DNA from: SSSZ01 sp016790965
GTDB lineage: Bacteria; Pseudomonadota; Gammaproteobacteria; Burkholderiales; Rhodocyclaceae
DNA: 55,146 nucleotides
Direction: 5' to 3'
Assembly (NCBI GenBank): GCA_016790965.1
Contig: JAEUNZ010000007.1
Coordinates: 1-55,146 of the forward strand
This document shows, piece after piece, positions 35,809 to 44,431 of the stretch. The notes under the pieces were generated by a model that was not told where the DNA came from, ran no database searches, and saw nothing but the letters and a program-made list of their open reading frames with translations. Numbering within the stretch: position 1 is the stretch's first letter; each line of letters starts with the position of its first letter. The position numbers and the translations under genes were made by a program.

Positions 35809-37332
35809 TCAGCCCAGGAACAGCTTGTACGCCGGGTTCTTGCTCTCGTCCCAGTGGGCGTAGCCGAGGTTTTTGAGGAATTCCTTGAACTGGCCCATTT
35901 CCCCCGGCGGCACCTGCATGCCCACCAGTACGCGGCCGTAGTCGGCGCCGTGGTTGCGGTAGTGGAAGAGGCTGATGTTCCAGCCGGCGCTCATGTGGTT
36001 GAGGAAGTTCATGAGGGCGCCGGGTCGCTCGGGGAATTCGAAGCGGTAGAGCAGCTCGTGCAGGCCCTTTTCGCAGACCTGGGGCGAATGGCCGCCAACC
36101 AGATGGCGGATGTGGTTCTTGGCCATTTCGTCGTCGGTGAGGTCCAGGGTGGCGTAGCCATGCTTCTGGAGCTGTTCGACGAGCTTGGTGGATTCCGCCC
36201 GGTTGGCCACCGAGATGCCGACGAAGACGTGGGCCTCGCTGGCCATGTGGTAGCGGTAGTTGAATTCGGTGATGCTGCGTTTGCCGATAAGAGAGACGAA
36301 TTTCTTGTAGGCGCCGGGTTTCTCAGGCAGCGTCACGGCAAGCACGGCCTCGCGCTGCTCGCCGATCTCCGCCCGCTCGGCGACGAAGCGCAGGCGGTCG
36401 AAATTGGTGTTGGCCCCGGAGGCCACCGCCACCAGAGTCTTGTCCTTGAGCTTGTGCTGGGCGGCGTAGGCCTTGGCGCCGGCGATGGCCAGCGCCCCCG
36501 AGGGTTCGAGGATGGAACGGGTGTCCTCGAAGACATCCTTGATGGCGGCGCAGATGGCGTCGGTATCGACGAGGACCACCTCGTCCACCACCTCCTTGCA
36601 GACGCGGAAGGTCTCCTCGCCCACGAACTTGACAGCGGTGCCGTCGGCGAAGAGGCCCACCTGGTCGAGGCGCACCCGGTGGCCTTTGGCCAGGGACCGG
36701 GCCATGGCGTCGGCGTCGAAGGTCTCGACGCCGATGATCTTGACGTCCGGCCGCAGGCGCTTGATGTAGGCGCCGACGCCGGCGATCAGCCCACCGCCAC
36801 CGATGGCGCAGAAGACGGCGTGAATGGGCTTGGTATGCTGGCGCAGGATCTCCATGCCGATGGTGCCCTGCCCGGCGATCACCTCGGGGTCGTCGAAGGG
36901 GTGGACGAAAGTGAGTTTCTCGCTCTTCTCCAGTTCCATCGCGTGGTGATAGGCCTCGTCGTAGGACTCGCCGTGCAGCACCACCTCCCCGCCCCGCCGC
37001 TTGACCGCCTCGACCTTGATGCCCGGCGTCGTGGTCGGCATGACGATTACCGCCCGGGCGCCGATCTTGGCCGCCGAGAGGGCGACGCCCTGGGCGTGGT
37101 TGCCGGCGGAGGCGCAGATGACACCCCGCTTCAATTTTTCCGGCGAGAGGCCGGCGATCTTGTTGTAGGCGCCCCGCAGCTTGAAGGAAAACACCGGCTG
37201 CATGTCTTCACGCTTGAGCAGAATACGGTTGCCCACCCGGCTCGATAGGTTGCCGGCCAACTCCAGGGGCGACTCGATGGCGACATCGTAGACCTGTGCG
37301 TTGAGAACTTTTTCGAGATAATCCGGGTGCAT
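35809..37332 (-). CDS. ilvA: biosynthetic threonine ammonia-lyase
   Basis: A 507-residue enzyme that deaminates threonine to 2-oxobutanoate for isoleucine synthesis. The PLP lysine is in VFSFKLRGAYNK (about 57), with SAGNHAQGVA, the Gly loop IGGGGLIAGV and ASGANTNFDRLR. Two ACT-like regulatory domains follow (VTLPEKPGAYKKFVSLIG and RFEFPERPGALMNFL), the arrangement of the isoleucine-inhibited anabolic form. ATG 37332 gives the standard start MHPDYLEKVL. Confidence 0.96.
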   Translation of the reverse strand: MHPDYLEKVLNAQVYDVAIESPLELAGNLSSRVGNRILLKREDMQPVFSFKLRGAYNKIAGLSPEKLKRGVICASAGNHAQGVALSAAKIGARAVIVMPTTTPGIKVEAVKRRGGEVVLHGESYDEAYHHAMELEKSEKLTFVHPFDDPEVIAGQGTIGMEILRQHTKPIHAVFCAIGGGGLIAGVGAYIKRLRPDVKIIGVETFDADAMARSLAKGHRVRLDQVGLFADGTAVKFVGEETFRVCKEVVDEVVLVDTDAICAAIKDVFEDTRSILEPSGALAIAGAKAYAAQHKLKDKTLVAVASGANTNFDRLRFVAERAEIGEQREAVLAVTLPEKPGAYKKFVSLIGKRSITEFNYRYHMASEAHVFVGISVANRAESTKLVEQLQKHGYATLDLTDDEMAKNHIRHLVGGHSPQVCEKGLHELLYRFEFPERPGALMNFLNHMSAGWNISLFHYRNHGADYGRVLVGMQVPPGEMGQFKEFLKNLGYAHWDESKNPAYKLFLG

Positions 37333-37436
37333 GACGGGCTGATAAGGGAGAAGGAGGAAGGGAGAAGGGGGCCATGGGGAGCCGGGCTTCACTTCCCCCT
37401 TGTCCCTTCCCCCTGCGCAAAAAGGAGATTCTACGG

Positions 37437-37853
37437 GTGGAGTGGCTCAACGTCACGGCGGAAACCGGGCTGGCCGGACTGTTTCTGGGCAGCTTTCTCG
37501 CGGCGACGCTCCTGCCCGGAGGGTCTGAGGCCCTGCTGTGGGGCTTTCTCCAGCTCCACCCGGACAGACTGGAAATCGCCCTGGCCATCGCCACCCTGGG
37601 CAATACTGCCGGCGGCATGAGCTCCTGGGCCTGCGGCCGCTTCCTGCCGCGCTGGCAGCGCCTGGAAGACCTACCCCACAAGGACCGGATCGCCCGTTGG
37701 GGCAGCCCGATCCTGCTGCTGGCCTGGGCTCCCCTGCTCGGCGACGCCCTGTGCCTCGCCGCCGGCTGGTTGCGCCTGCACTGGCTACCCTGCTGTCTGT
37801 ACATGGCGGCGGGAAAGTTCCTGCGTTACTGGCTGGTCGCCCAAGTGGCGTGA
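37437..37853 (+). CDS. YqaA-like DedA-superfamily membrane protein
   Basis: A 138-residue integral membrane protein of the SNARE-associated/DedA type: GLAGLFLGSFLAATLLPGGS is the re-entrant-loop region, GNTAGGMSSWACGR the second conserved block, then a C-terminal hydrophobic pair. Function unknown; DedA homologues handle lipid or drug stress. The start is GTG 37437 with AAGGAG 9 bp upstream; upstream in-frame sequence has no ribosome site. It is divergent from ilvA. Confidence 0.85.
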   Translation: MEWLNVTAETGLAGLFLGSFLAATLLPGGSEALLWGFLQLHPDRLEIALAIATLGNTAGGMSSWACGRFLPRWQRLEDLPHKDRIARWGSPILLLAWAPLLGDALCLAAGWLRLHWLPCCLYMAAGKFLRYWLVAQVA

Positions 37854-37948
37854 ATGCCCGCGAGATATCGCTTCACCCTGCTCTTCAGGCCAGGCAGCGC
37901 CAAGAAGATAAGCGGATCCGAGGCCAGAGAAACCTTTTTTCGTGGCCA

Positions 37949-37979
37949 TGTAACCCCAGATGGATGCGCCCGACGTTTA
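37949..37979 (+). promoter_or_regulatory. possible ECF-type promoter of the DUF2330 gene
   Basis: TGTAACC (37949-37955) is followed after 18 bp by CGTTTA (37974-37979), similar to the GTAACC...CG pattern of some ECF sigma promoters. The spacer is longer than usual. It lies 40 bp before the DUF2330 ATG. Weak. Confidence 0.25.
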
Positions 37980-38018
37980 AAGCAGGACCACTTCTTCCAA
38001 CCACACCGGAGTCCCTCG

Positions 38019-39401
38019 ATGCCGCGCGCTACTCTCGCCGCCCTCTTCTTCCTGCCTCCCCTGGCCGCCCAGGCCTTCTGCGGCTTCTACGTCGGCAAGG
38101 CCGATTCCAAGCTGTTCAACGAGGCCTCCCAGGTCATCGTCGCGCGCGACGGCGAGAAAACGGTGGTCAGCATGCTCAACGACTACAAGGGCGACCTCAA
38201 GGAATTTGCCGTTGTCGTGCCGGTGCCGACCGTGCTGCAAAAGGGGCAGGTCCATGTAGGGGACAAAAAACTTTTCGAGCGCCTCGATGCCTATTCCGCT
38301 CCGCGGCTGGCCGAATATTACGATCCCAACCCCTGCGACCGCCGCCTCTACGAACTGGGCCGCAGCCCTGTGGCCATGACCGCCGCTCCGGCTTCCGCGC
38401 CGACACCTGCCAGAGCCAAGGCCCTGGGCGTGACGGTGGAGGCGAGCTTTTCCGTGGGTGAGTACGACATCGTGATCCTTTCCGCCACCCAGTCGGACGG
38501 CCTGGAAACCTGGCTCACCCAGTCCGGCTACCGTATCCCCGGAAACTCCGCCCGGGCCCTGGCCCCCTACATTCGCCAGAACATGAAGTTCTTCGTCGCC
38601 AAAGTGAACCTTGCCGAACAGGCCAGGAGCGGCTTTCAGATGTTGCGTCCGCTGCAGTTTGCCTACGAGTCGGAAAAATTCATGCTGCCCATCCGCCTGG
38701 GCATGGCTAACGCCAATGGCCCCCAAGATCTCATCGCCTACATGCTGACCCGGAACGGCCGGGTGGAGACCAGCAATTACCGCACGGTCAAACTGCCCGC
38801 CAACATGGATCTGCCGGTCTTCCTCAAGCAGGGCGACGAGTTCCGCCATTTCTACAAGGCCCTGTTCGACGAACAGGCGAAGAGGGAGGGCTATCGCGTG
38901 GCCTTCACCGAATACTTCTGGGACATGAGCTGGTGCGATCCCTGCGCAGCCGACCCGCTCTCTCCGGAGGAACTGCGTCAGGCGGGCGTCTTCTGGCTGA
39001 CCCCTGGGGAGCCGCCGGGCGCCGCCCCGGCCGGGACGCCCTCTGCTCCGCCGCCGGGGATCCTGCCGCGCCGACCGCCGCCCGGCGGCGCCCAGCCGGT
39101 GATGCTGACCCGCCTGCACATCCGCTACACCCCGGAAACCTTTCCGGAAGACCTCCTGTTTCAGGAGACCAAGGACCGCCAGAATTTCCAGACCCGCTAC
39201 GTCCTGCGCCACCCCGCCAAGGTGGCCCCGGAGGCCTGCCCCGAAGCCAGGGCCTACCTGGAAGGCGTCACCCGCCGCCAGGAGCAGGAAGCCCAGCAAC
39301 TCGCCACCCTCACCGGCGGCGACATCGACGCCATCCGCAAGAAACTCGCCCTGCCGCCGGCGCAAACCCAGAAACCCTGGTGGGAAGGCCTGTGGAAATG
39401 A
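38019..39401 (+). CDS. DUF2330-domain exported protein
   Basis: A 460-residue protein with a signal peptide (residues 1-19, cleavage near QAF) and a DUF2330 domain: CGFYVGKADSKLFNEASQVI, KEFAVVVPVPTVL, SVGEYDIVILSATQSDGLETW and LRPLQFAYESEKFMLPIRLG. A CxxC (WCDPCA) lies near residue 308, and a Pro-rich linker (about 335-360) precedes a C-terminal helical region. Biochemical role unknown. It is followed 58 bp later by an NqrB/RnfD-like gene, perhaps a functional pair. No transmembrane anchor is seen at the C-terminus. Confidence 0.85.
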   Translation: MPRATLAALFFLPPLAAQAFCGFYVGKADSKLFNEASQVIVARDGEKTVVSMLNDYKGDLKEFAVVVPVPTVLQKGQVHVGDKKLFERLDAYSAPRLAEYYDPNPCDRRLYELGRSPVAMTAAPASAPTPARAKALGVTVEASFSVGEYDIVILSATQSDGLETWLTQSGYRIPGNSARALAPYIRQNMKFFVAKVNLAEQARSGFQMLRPLQFAYESEKFMLPIRLGMANANGPQDLIAYMLTRNGRVETSNYRTVKLPANMDLPVFLKQGDEFRHFYKALFDEQAKREGYRVAFTEYFWDMSWCDPCAADPLSPEELRQAGVFWLTPGEPPGAAPAGTPSAPPPGILPRRPPPGGAQPVMLTRLHIRYTPETFPEDLLFQETKDRQNFQTRYVLRHPAKVAPEACPEARAYLEGVTRRQEQEAQQLATLTGGDIDAIRKKLALPPAQTQKPWWEGLWK

Positions 39402-39459
39402 GCAGCCCCAAACACCCGGAGGACCGATCTCTCCCTTCCCCAGCCGGCGGGAAAGAGAA

Positions 39460-40275
39460 ATGAGGATGGTCGACCCGCGGCTGTTTCAGATCGCCTTCCA
39501 GGCGACTTTGCTCACCGTCGGCGTGCTGTTGCGCGATTTCAGCCTGCTGCCGGCGCAGATGATTTTGTGCATCGCTTCCGCCACGGCCACCCAGGCTTTC
39601 TGGCTGCACCGGCTGGGTCTCAAGAAGGTCGGCCATCTGAGCCCGGTCATCACCGGATTCGGGCTCTCGCTCCTGCTGCGGGCCGACACCCTTTGGCTGC
39701 ACCCTCTCGTTGCCTGCCTCGCCATCAGCGGCAAGTTTCTGCTGCGAGCGCGGGCCAAGCACGTCTTCAACCCGGCCAATTTCGGGGTCGGCGTGGCCTT
39801 GCTCTTCCTGCCCGGGGCCTGGGTTTCACCCGGGCAGTGGGGCAACGACCTGGGGCTGGGCGTGCTGCTGGTGGCCCTCGGGGCCACGGTCGCCACCCGC
39901 TCCCGGCGGGACGACGCGGCCTGGTTGTTTCTCGCCGCCTTTCTCGGCATCGCCGCCCTGCGCCTGCTGCTTCTGGGGTATTCCTGGGAACGGGGCTGGG
40001 AGATCCTCTGCCACCAGGCTCTGAACGGGGCCCTGCTGCTTTTCGCCTTTTTCATGATCTCGGACCCCATGACCCTGCCCGACCATCCCGGTGCCCGGCG
40101 TCTGCATGTCGTCCTGGTCGCGATCCTGGCTGCGGCCTGGCAATTCCTGCTCTACAGACCAAGCGGCCCCCTGTGGGCGCTACTGATCCTGGCCCCCCTC
40201 GTCCCCCTCTGGGATTTGCTCTGGCCTTATACGAAATATCAATGGGATAGCAACACTCCGTTACAGGGAACTTGA
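39460..40275 (+). CDS. orphan RnfD/NqrB-like membrane protein
   Basis: A 271-residue protein with about eight hydrophobic segments and weak RnfD/NqrB features: KHVFNPANFGVGVALLFLPG (like the NPANFG block), LGATVATR near residue 140, and FFMISDPMTLPDHPGARR near residue 200, matching the DPxTxP block. The other Rnf/Nqr subunits are absent, so it is not a normal complex. Covalent FMN, as on NqrB/RnfD Thr, cannot be judged here. ATG 39460 follows GGGAAAGAGAA. It probably acts with the DUF2330 protein. Confidence 0.75.
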   Translation: MRMVDPRLFQIAFQATLLTVGVLLRDFSLLPAQMILCIASATATQAFWLHRLGLKKVGHLSPVITGFGLSLLLRADTLWLHPLVACLAISGKFLLRARAKHVFNPANFGVGVALLFLPGAWVSPGQWGNDLGLGVLLVALGATVATRSRRDDAAWLFLAAFLGIAALRLLLLGYSWERGWEILCHQALNGALLLFAFFMISDPMTLPDHPGARRLHVVLVAILAAAWQFLLYRPSGPLWALLILAPLVPLWDLLWPYTKYQWDSNTPLQGT

Positions 40276-40286
40276 AGGTCATGAGG

Positions 40287-40292
40287 TAGAAT
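40287..40292 (+). promoter_or_regulatory. possible -10 box of the tol-pal operon
   Basis: TAGAAT lies 8 bp before the ybgC ATG (40301), with no convincing -35 at standard spacing. A similar TAGAAT overlaps the tolA stop at 42552-42557, 28 bp before tolB. Confidence 0.25.
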
Positions 40293-40300
40293 CAAGGCCC

Positions 40301-40723
40301 ATGAAATATGACCAAAAGGCCAATGCCTTCGCCATCCCCGTACGCATCTACTACGAGGATACCGACGCCGCCGGCGTCGTCTATTACGCCAATTACCTCA
40401 AGTACTTCGAACGCTGCCGCACCGAATGGATGCGCCAGATCGGCCACGATCAGTCGGCCCTGGCTGCCGAAGCCGGCATCGCTTTCGTGGTGCGCGCGGT
40501 TTCCTGCGAATATCTGAAGCCCGCTCGCCTCGACGATGCCCTCAGCGTGGGGCTGGAAGTGGAAAAACTCGGCCGCGCCCAGGTGGTCTTCCGCCAGCAC
40601 GTGCGGCGCGGCGACGAGGAACTGGTCAGCGGCACGGTGCAGATCGTCTGCGTCAATGTGGAAAAAATGAAATCCGCCCCCATCCCCGAATTTCTGCGGG
40701 TCAAACTGGAAGCGCTGCAATGA
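40301..40723 (+). CDS. ybgC: Tol-Pal-associated acyl-CoA thioesterase YbgC
   Basis: A 140-residue hotdog-fold thioesterase, first gene of the tol-pal operon. The catalytic Asp is in RIYYEDTDAAGVVYYANYL, followed by KYFERCRTEWMRQIG. In E. coli it acts on acyl-CoA/ACP linked to phospholipid synthesis. Its stop overlaps the tolQ ATG (ATGA). Confidence 0.95.
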   Translation: MKYDQKANAFAIPVRIYYEDTDAAGVVYYANYLKYFERCRTEWMRQIGHDQSALAAEAGIAFVVRAVSCEYLKPARLDDALSVGLEVEKLGRAQVVFRQHVRRGDEELVSGTVQIVCVNVEKMKSAPIPEFLRVKLEALQ

Positions 40724-41397
40724 ACGTCACCCAAGACCTTTCCATCCTCCATCTCATCCTCAACGCCAGCGCGGTGGTGCAGGGGGTCATGGCGATCCTG
40801 ATCGGTGTCTCCTTCATGTCCTGGTATTACATATTCATGAAATGGTTCGCGGTGCGCCAGTCCCGCAGCCAGACCGAGTCTTTCGAGCGGGACTTCTGGT
40901 CCGGCGGCGACCTCAACAGCCTGTTCACCAGCGCGGTGAACGATCGCCACCACGCGGGCTCCATGGAGCGCATTTTCGAGGCCGGCTTCCGGGAATTCAC
41001 CAAGCTCAAGGGCCAGAAGAACCTGGACCCCAAGGACGTGGTGGACGGCTCTCGCCGCGCCATGCGCGCCACCCATCAGCGGGAGATGGACCGTCTGGAG
41101 TCCCATCTGGCCTTTCTGGCGTCCGTGGGTTCTGTGTCGCCCTACATTGGCCTCTTCGGCACCGTGTGGGGCATCATGCACGCCTTCCGCGGGCTGTCCA
41201 ATGTGGGCCAGGCCACCTTGTCCGCCGTGGCGCCCGGCATCGCCGAGGCCCTGGTGGCCACGGCCATCGGCCTCTTCGCAGCGATTCCCGCCGTGCTGGC
41301 CTACAACCGCTTCGCCCACGACATCGACCGCCTGGCGACCCGCTTCGAGAGCTTCATGGAAGAGTTCTCCAACATCCTGCAGCGGCAGATGAGGTAA
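40720..41397 (+). CDS. tolQ: Tol-Pal system proton channel subunit TolQ
   Basis: A 225-residue inner-membrane protein of the MotA/TolQ/ExbB family. Three membrane segments: about 15-38, GSVSPYIGLFGTVWGIMHAF (about 135-155) and IAEALVATAIGLFAAIPAV (about 170-190). With TolR it uses the proton gradient to energise TolA during cell division. ATG 40720 overlaps the ybgC stop. Confidence 0.97.
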   Translation: MNVTQDLSILHLILNASAVVQGVMAILIGVSFMSWYYIFMKWFAVRQSRSQTESFERDFWSGGDLNSLFTSAVNDRHHAGSMERIFEAGFREFTKLKGQKNLDPKDVVDGSRRAMRATHQREMDRLESHLAFLASVGSVSPYIGLFGTVWGIMHAFRGLSNVGQATLSAVAPGIAEALVATAIGLFAAIPAVLAYNRFAHDIDRLATRFESFMEEFSNILQRQMR

Positions 41398-41400
41398 GGG

Positions 41401-41811
41401 ATGCGCCCGCGCCGCCTGAAAAACGAGATCAACGTCGTTCCCTACATCGACGTCATGCTGGTGCTGTTGGTCATCTTCATGGTGGCGGCGCCGATGATGA
41501 CCACCGGCAGCATCGACCTGCCTTCGGTGGGCAAGGCGCCCCAGGCGCCGACGGCCCCCCTGGAAGTCGCCATCAAGGCGGACGAGAGCCTCACCCTCAC
41601 CGACCGCGCTGGCAAGGGGATCGAGCGCAGCGTTTCCCGTAGCGAATTGAAGGATGCCGTCCTCGCCGCCCAGGAAAAGAATCCCGAGCAACCGGTCCTC
41701 ATCGCCGGAGACAAGAACGTCAAGTACGAGGCGGTGCTGCGGGTGATGGACGAATTGCAGCGCGCCCAGGTCAAGCGCGTCGGTCTCCTGGTGCAGCCCC
41801 AAGGCAAATGA
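41401..41811 (+). CDS. tolR: Tol-Pal system subunit TolR
   Basis: A 136-residue ExbD/TolR protein with one N-terminal membrane helix; the proton-carrying Asp lies in INVVPYIDVMLVLLVIFMVA. The periplasmic part ends with VLRVMDELQRAQVKRVGLLV. It lies 3 bp after tolQ and overlaps tolA by 4 bp. Confidence 0.96.
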   Translation: MRPRRLKNEINVVPYIDVMLVLLVIFMVAAPMMTTGSIDLPSVGKAPQAPTAPLEVAIKADESLTLTDRAGKGIERSVSRSELKDAVLAAQEKNPEQPVLIAGDKNVKYEAVLRVMDELQRAQVKRVGLLVQPQGK

Positions 41812-42554
41812 TTCCGACGGAAACTGAGGAGCCGGGCAAAAAGCCGGCGCTGGCCCTGACGGTGCTGATGCACCTCGTGCTGGTCGTCGTGCTCTTCTTC
41901 GGTGTGCAGTGGAAACACAAGGCGCCAGAAAGCGTCGAAGTCGAGCTGTGGTCCTCGCGCCCCGTCCCGGCCACAGCTCCGCCCACGCCGCGGCAAGAGC
42001 CCAAGCCGCAACCGAAACCGGAGCCCAAGCCGGAGCCCAGGCCCGAACCCAAACCTGAGGTCAAACCGCCGCCTAAACCGGACATCGCCCTCAAGGAGGA
42101 AAGAAAACAGCCCAAGCCCGAACCCAAACCGGAGCCCAAGGCCGATCCCTTCAGGGAAATGCTGGAACGGGAAAAACGCGAACAGCAGCAGCGCACGCTC
42201 ACTGCCCAGGCCCAGCGTGAAACTGATATGAAGGCCGCGGCGGAAGCAGAGCAGAGGGCCGCCGCCAGCCGGCGGGGTCTCGCCGACTGGGTGGGCCGCA
42301 TTACCGGCAAGATTCGGGGCAACATGGTGCTGCCCCAGAGCATCCAGGGCAATCCCCAGGCCGTATTCAAGCTGACCCTGCTGCCTTCCGGCGAGGTGCT
42401 ACAGCCCGTGCGTCTGGTGAAATCGAGCGGCAACGCCGCCCTGGACGCCGCCATCGAACGCGCCATTCTGAAGTCCTCGCCCCTGCCCAAACCCGACGAT
42501 CCGGCCGTCTTCCAGCGCGAACTGGAAATCCGGTACAAGCCGTTCGAAGAGTAG
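41808..42554 (+). CDS. tolA: short TolA-like/TonB-like protein
   Basis: A 248-residue protein, much shorter than E. coli TolA (421). The membrane anchor is LALTVLMHLVLVVVLFFGVQ; then a Pro/Lys/Glu linker with repeated EPKP units (about 65-120) replaces the long Ala-rich helix; a charged helix (about 125-155) and the C-terminal TonB-like domain follow (NPQAVFKLTLLPSGEVLQPV, SGNAALDAAIERAI). The start overlaps tolR and places it in the operon as TolA. Linker length here would restrict its reach across the periplasm. Confidence 0.93.
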   Translation: MIPTETEEPGKKPALALTVLMHLVLVVVLFFGVQWKHKAPESVEVELWSSRPVPATAPPTPRQEPKPQPKPEPKPEPRPEPKPEVKPPPKPDIALKEERKQPKPEPKPEPKADPFREMLEREKREQQQRTLTAQAQRETDMKAAAEAEQRAAASRRGLADWVGRITGKIRGNMVLPQSIQGNPQAVFKLTLLPSGEVLQPVRLVKSSGNAALDAAIERAILKSSPLPKPDDPAVFQRELEIRYKPFEE

Positions 42555-42585
42555 AATCCCGAAAATTTTCAAGTCCTTGCCACTC

Positions 42586-43857
42586 ATGACCGCCCTTTCT
42601 CGCCGTCTTTTCCTGGCCCTCGCGCTGCTCTGCGCGGGCGCGGCCTCAGCCCAGCTCTCCATCGAAATCACCGGGGCAGGCGCCAACCGCATTCCGGTGG
42701 CCATTGCCGACTTCTCCGGCGACGTGGCCCTTTCCCGCGCCCTCACTTCGGTGATCCGCGCCGATCTGGAGCGGAGTGGCCTGTTCCGCCTCGTTGATCC
42801 GGCCGGCGTCACTCTCAACGAATCTTCGGCCATCGATTTCGTCGACTGGAAGAGCCGTGGTGCCGACGCCATCGCCGCCGGCAGTCTGGGAACGGCGCCC
42901 GACGGCCGCTTGGAGGCCCGCTTCCGCCTGCATGACGTGACCAAGCAGCTAAGCCTGGGCGGCGCCGCCTACGTCACCTCCAGCGCCCAGTTGCGCGCCG
43001 CGGGCCACCGCATCGCCGACGCCATCTACGAAAAACTCACCGGAGAGAAGGGCATCTTCTCCACCCGCATCGCCTACGTGGTGAAGTCCGGTGGCCGCTA
43101 CGAGCTGCAGATCGCCGACGCCGACGGCCAGAATGCACAGCCGGCCCTGGTTTCCAAGGAACCGATCATCTCCCCCACCTGGTCCCCCGACGGTAGCCGG
43201 GTGGCCTATGTTTCCTTCGAGAACAAGAAACCCATCGTCTTCGTACACTCCCTGGCCACCGGAAAACGCCAGGTGGTGGCCAATTTCAAGGGCTCCAATT
43301 CCGCTCCCGCTTGGTCGCCCGATGGCAGCCGCCTGGCCGTGGTGCTGACCAAGGACGGCAATTCCCAGATCTACACCGTCGCCGCCGACGGCAGTGGGGT
43401 CCAGCGCCTGTCGTCCTCTTCAGCCATCGACACCGAGCCCCGCTGGTCGGCCGACGGTTCCACCCTCTACTACACTTCGGACCGGGGCGGCAGCCCGCAA
43501 ATCTACCGGGCGGCGACGGACGGCAGCGGCGCCCAGCGGGTCACCTTCGACAGCGGCTACAACGTCTCCCCCCGTCCCTCCCCCGATGGCCGCAGCCTTG
43601 CGTTCATCACCCGCCGCGAAGGCCGCTTCCAGCTCGCAGTAATGGACCTGGCCAGCCGCCAGACCCAGGTGCTGACCGACTCCCACAAGGATGAGTCCCC
43701 CAGTTTCGCGCCCAACGGCCGCATGATCCTGATCGCCACGGAAATGGCCGGACGGGGAGTGCTGTCGGCGGTGTCCTCCGACGGGCGCATCAAGCAACGC
43801 CTCAGCATTTCCGCCGGCGACGTCCGCGAACCGGCCTGGGGCCCCTTCCTTCGTTGA
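42586..43857 (+). CDS. tolB: Tol-Pal system translocation protein TolB
   Basis: A 423-residue periplasmic protein. Signal peptide (cleavage after ASA about residue 23), N-terminal domain (ITGAGANRIPVAIADFSGD), then a six-bladed beta-propeller with repeats such as SPTWSPDGSRVAYVS and SAPAWSPDGSRLAVV. It binds Pal and TolA. ATG 42586 was preferred to a TTG 9 bp earlier. Confidence 0.97.
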   Translation: MTALSRRLFLALALLCAGAASAQLSIEITGAGANRIPVAIADFSGDVALSRALTSVIRADLERSGLFRLVDPAGVTLNESSAIDFVDWKSRGADAIAAGSLGTAPDGRLEARFRLHDVTKQLSLGGAAYVTSSAQLRAAGHRIADAIYEKLTGEKGIFSTRIAYVVKSGGRYELQIADADGQNAQPALVSKEPIISPTWSPDGSRVAYVSFENKKPIVFVHSLATGKRQVVANFKGSNSAPAWSPDGSRLAVVLTKDGNSQIYTVAADGSGVQRLSSSSAIDTEPRWSADGSTLYYTSDRGGSPQIYRAATDGSGAQRVTFDSGYNVSPRPSPDGRSLAFITRREGRFQLAVMDLASRQTQVLTDSHKDESPSFAPNGRMILIATEMAGRGVLSAVSSDGRIKQRLSISAGDVREPAWGPFLR

Positions 43858-43883
43858 CCCTTTCATACACTCGGAGCTTCACC

Positions 43884-44429
43884 ATGAACAAACTGCTCGT
43901 TTCCCTGTTTGCCGCCGCGGCGCTGCTGGCCGGCTGCACTTCGACGCCGACCTCGGACCAGGGCCCCGCCGCCCAGGTCGAAACCCGGGGCAGCGACACC
44001 ACCGTGGCTAAGGTTGTACCGGAGCCCGTCGATGGCAGCGGATTGCCGCGGGAACTGACCGATCCCAAGAGCGTCCTGTCCCGGCGCAGCATCTACTTCG
44101 ACCTGGACAAGTACGACGTGAAGGACGAATACAAGGATCTGGTGGCCGCCCACGCCAAGTTCCTCAACGCCAATCGCGGCTTCAAAGTCTTGCTCCAGGG
44201 CAATACCGACGAGCGCGGCAGCAGCGAGTACAACCTCTCCCTTGGCCAGAAGCGCGCCGACGCCGTGAGAAAGTCCCTCACCCTTCTGGGCGTCAAGGAA
44301 GAGCAGGTCGAATCCGTGAGCCTGGGCAAGGAGAAGCCTTCCTGCACCGATTCCACCGAGGACTGCTGGGCCAAGAACCGTCGTGCCGACATCCTCTACA
44401 AGGGCCCCACCGGCAAGGGTGAGTTCTGA
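43884..44429 (+). CDS. pal: peptidoglycan-associated lipoprotein Pal
   Basis: A 181-residue outer-membrane lipoprotein. Lipobox LLAGC (Cys17) ends the signal peptide. The C-terminal OmpA-like domain (about 70-175) has IYFDLDKYDVKDEY, LLQGNTDERGSSEYNLSLGQ with the peptidoglycan-contacting Asp and Arg, and RRADILYK. It links the outer membrane to the cell wall with TolB. Followed 2 bp later by cpoB. Confidence 0.97.
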   Translation: MNKLLVSLFAAAALLAGCTSTPTSDQGPAAQVETRGSDTTVAKVVPEPVDGSGLPRELTDPKSVLSRRSIYFDLDKYDVKDEYKDLVAAHAKFLNANRGFKVLLQGNTDERGSSEYNLSLGQKRADAVRKSLTLLGVKEEQVESVSLGKEKPSCTDSTEDCWAKNRRADILYKGPTGKGEF

Positions 44430-44431
44430 GC

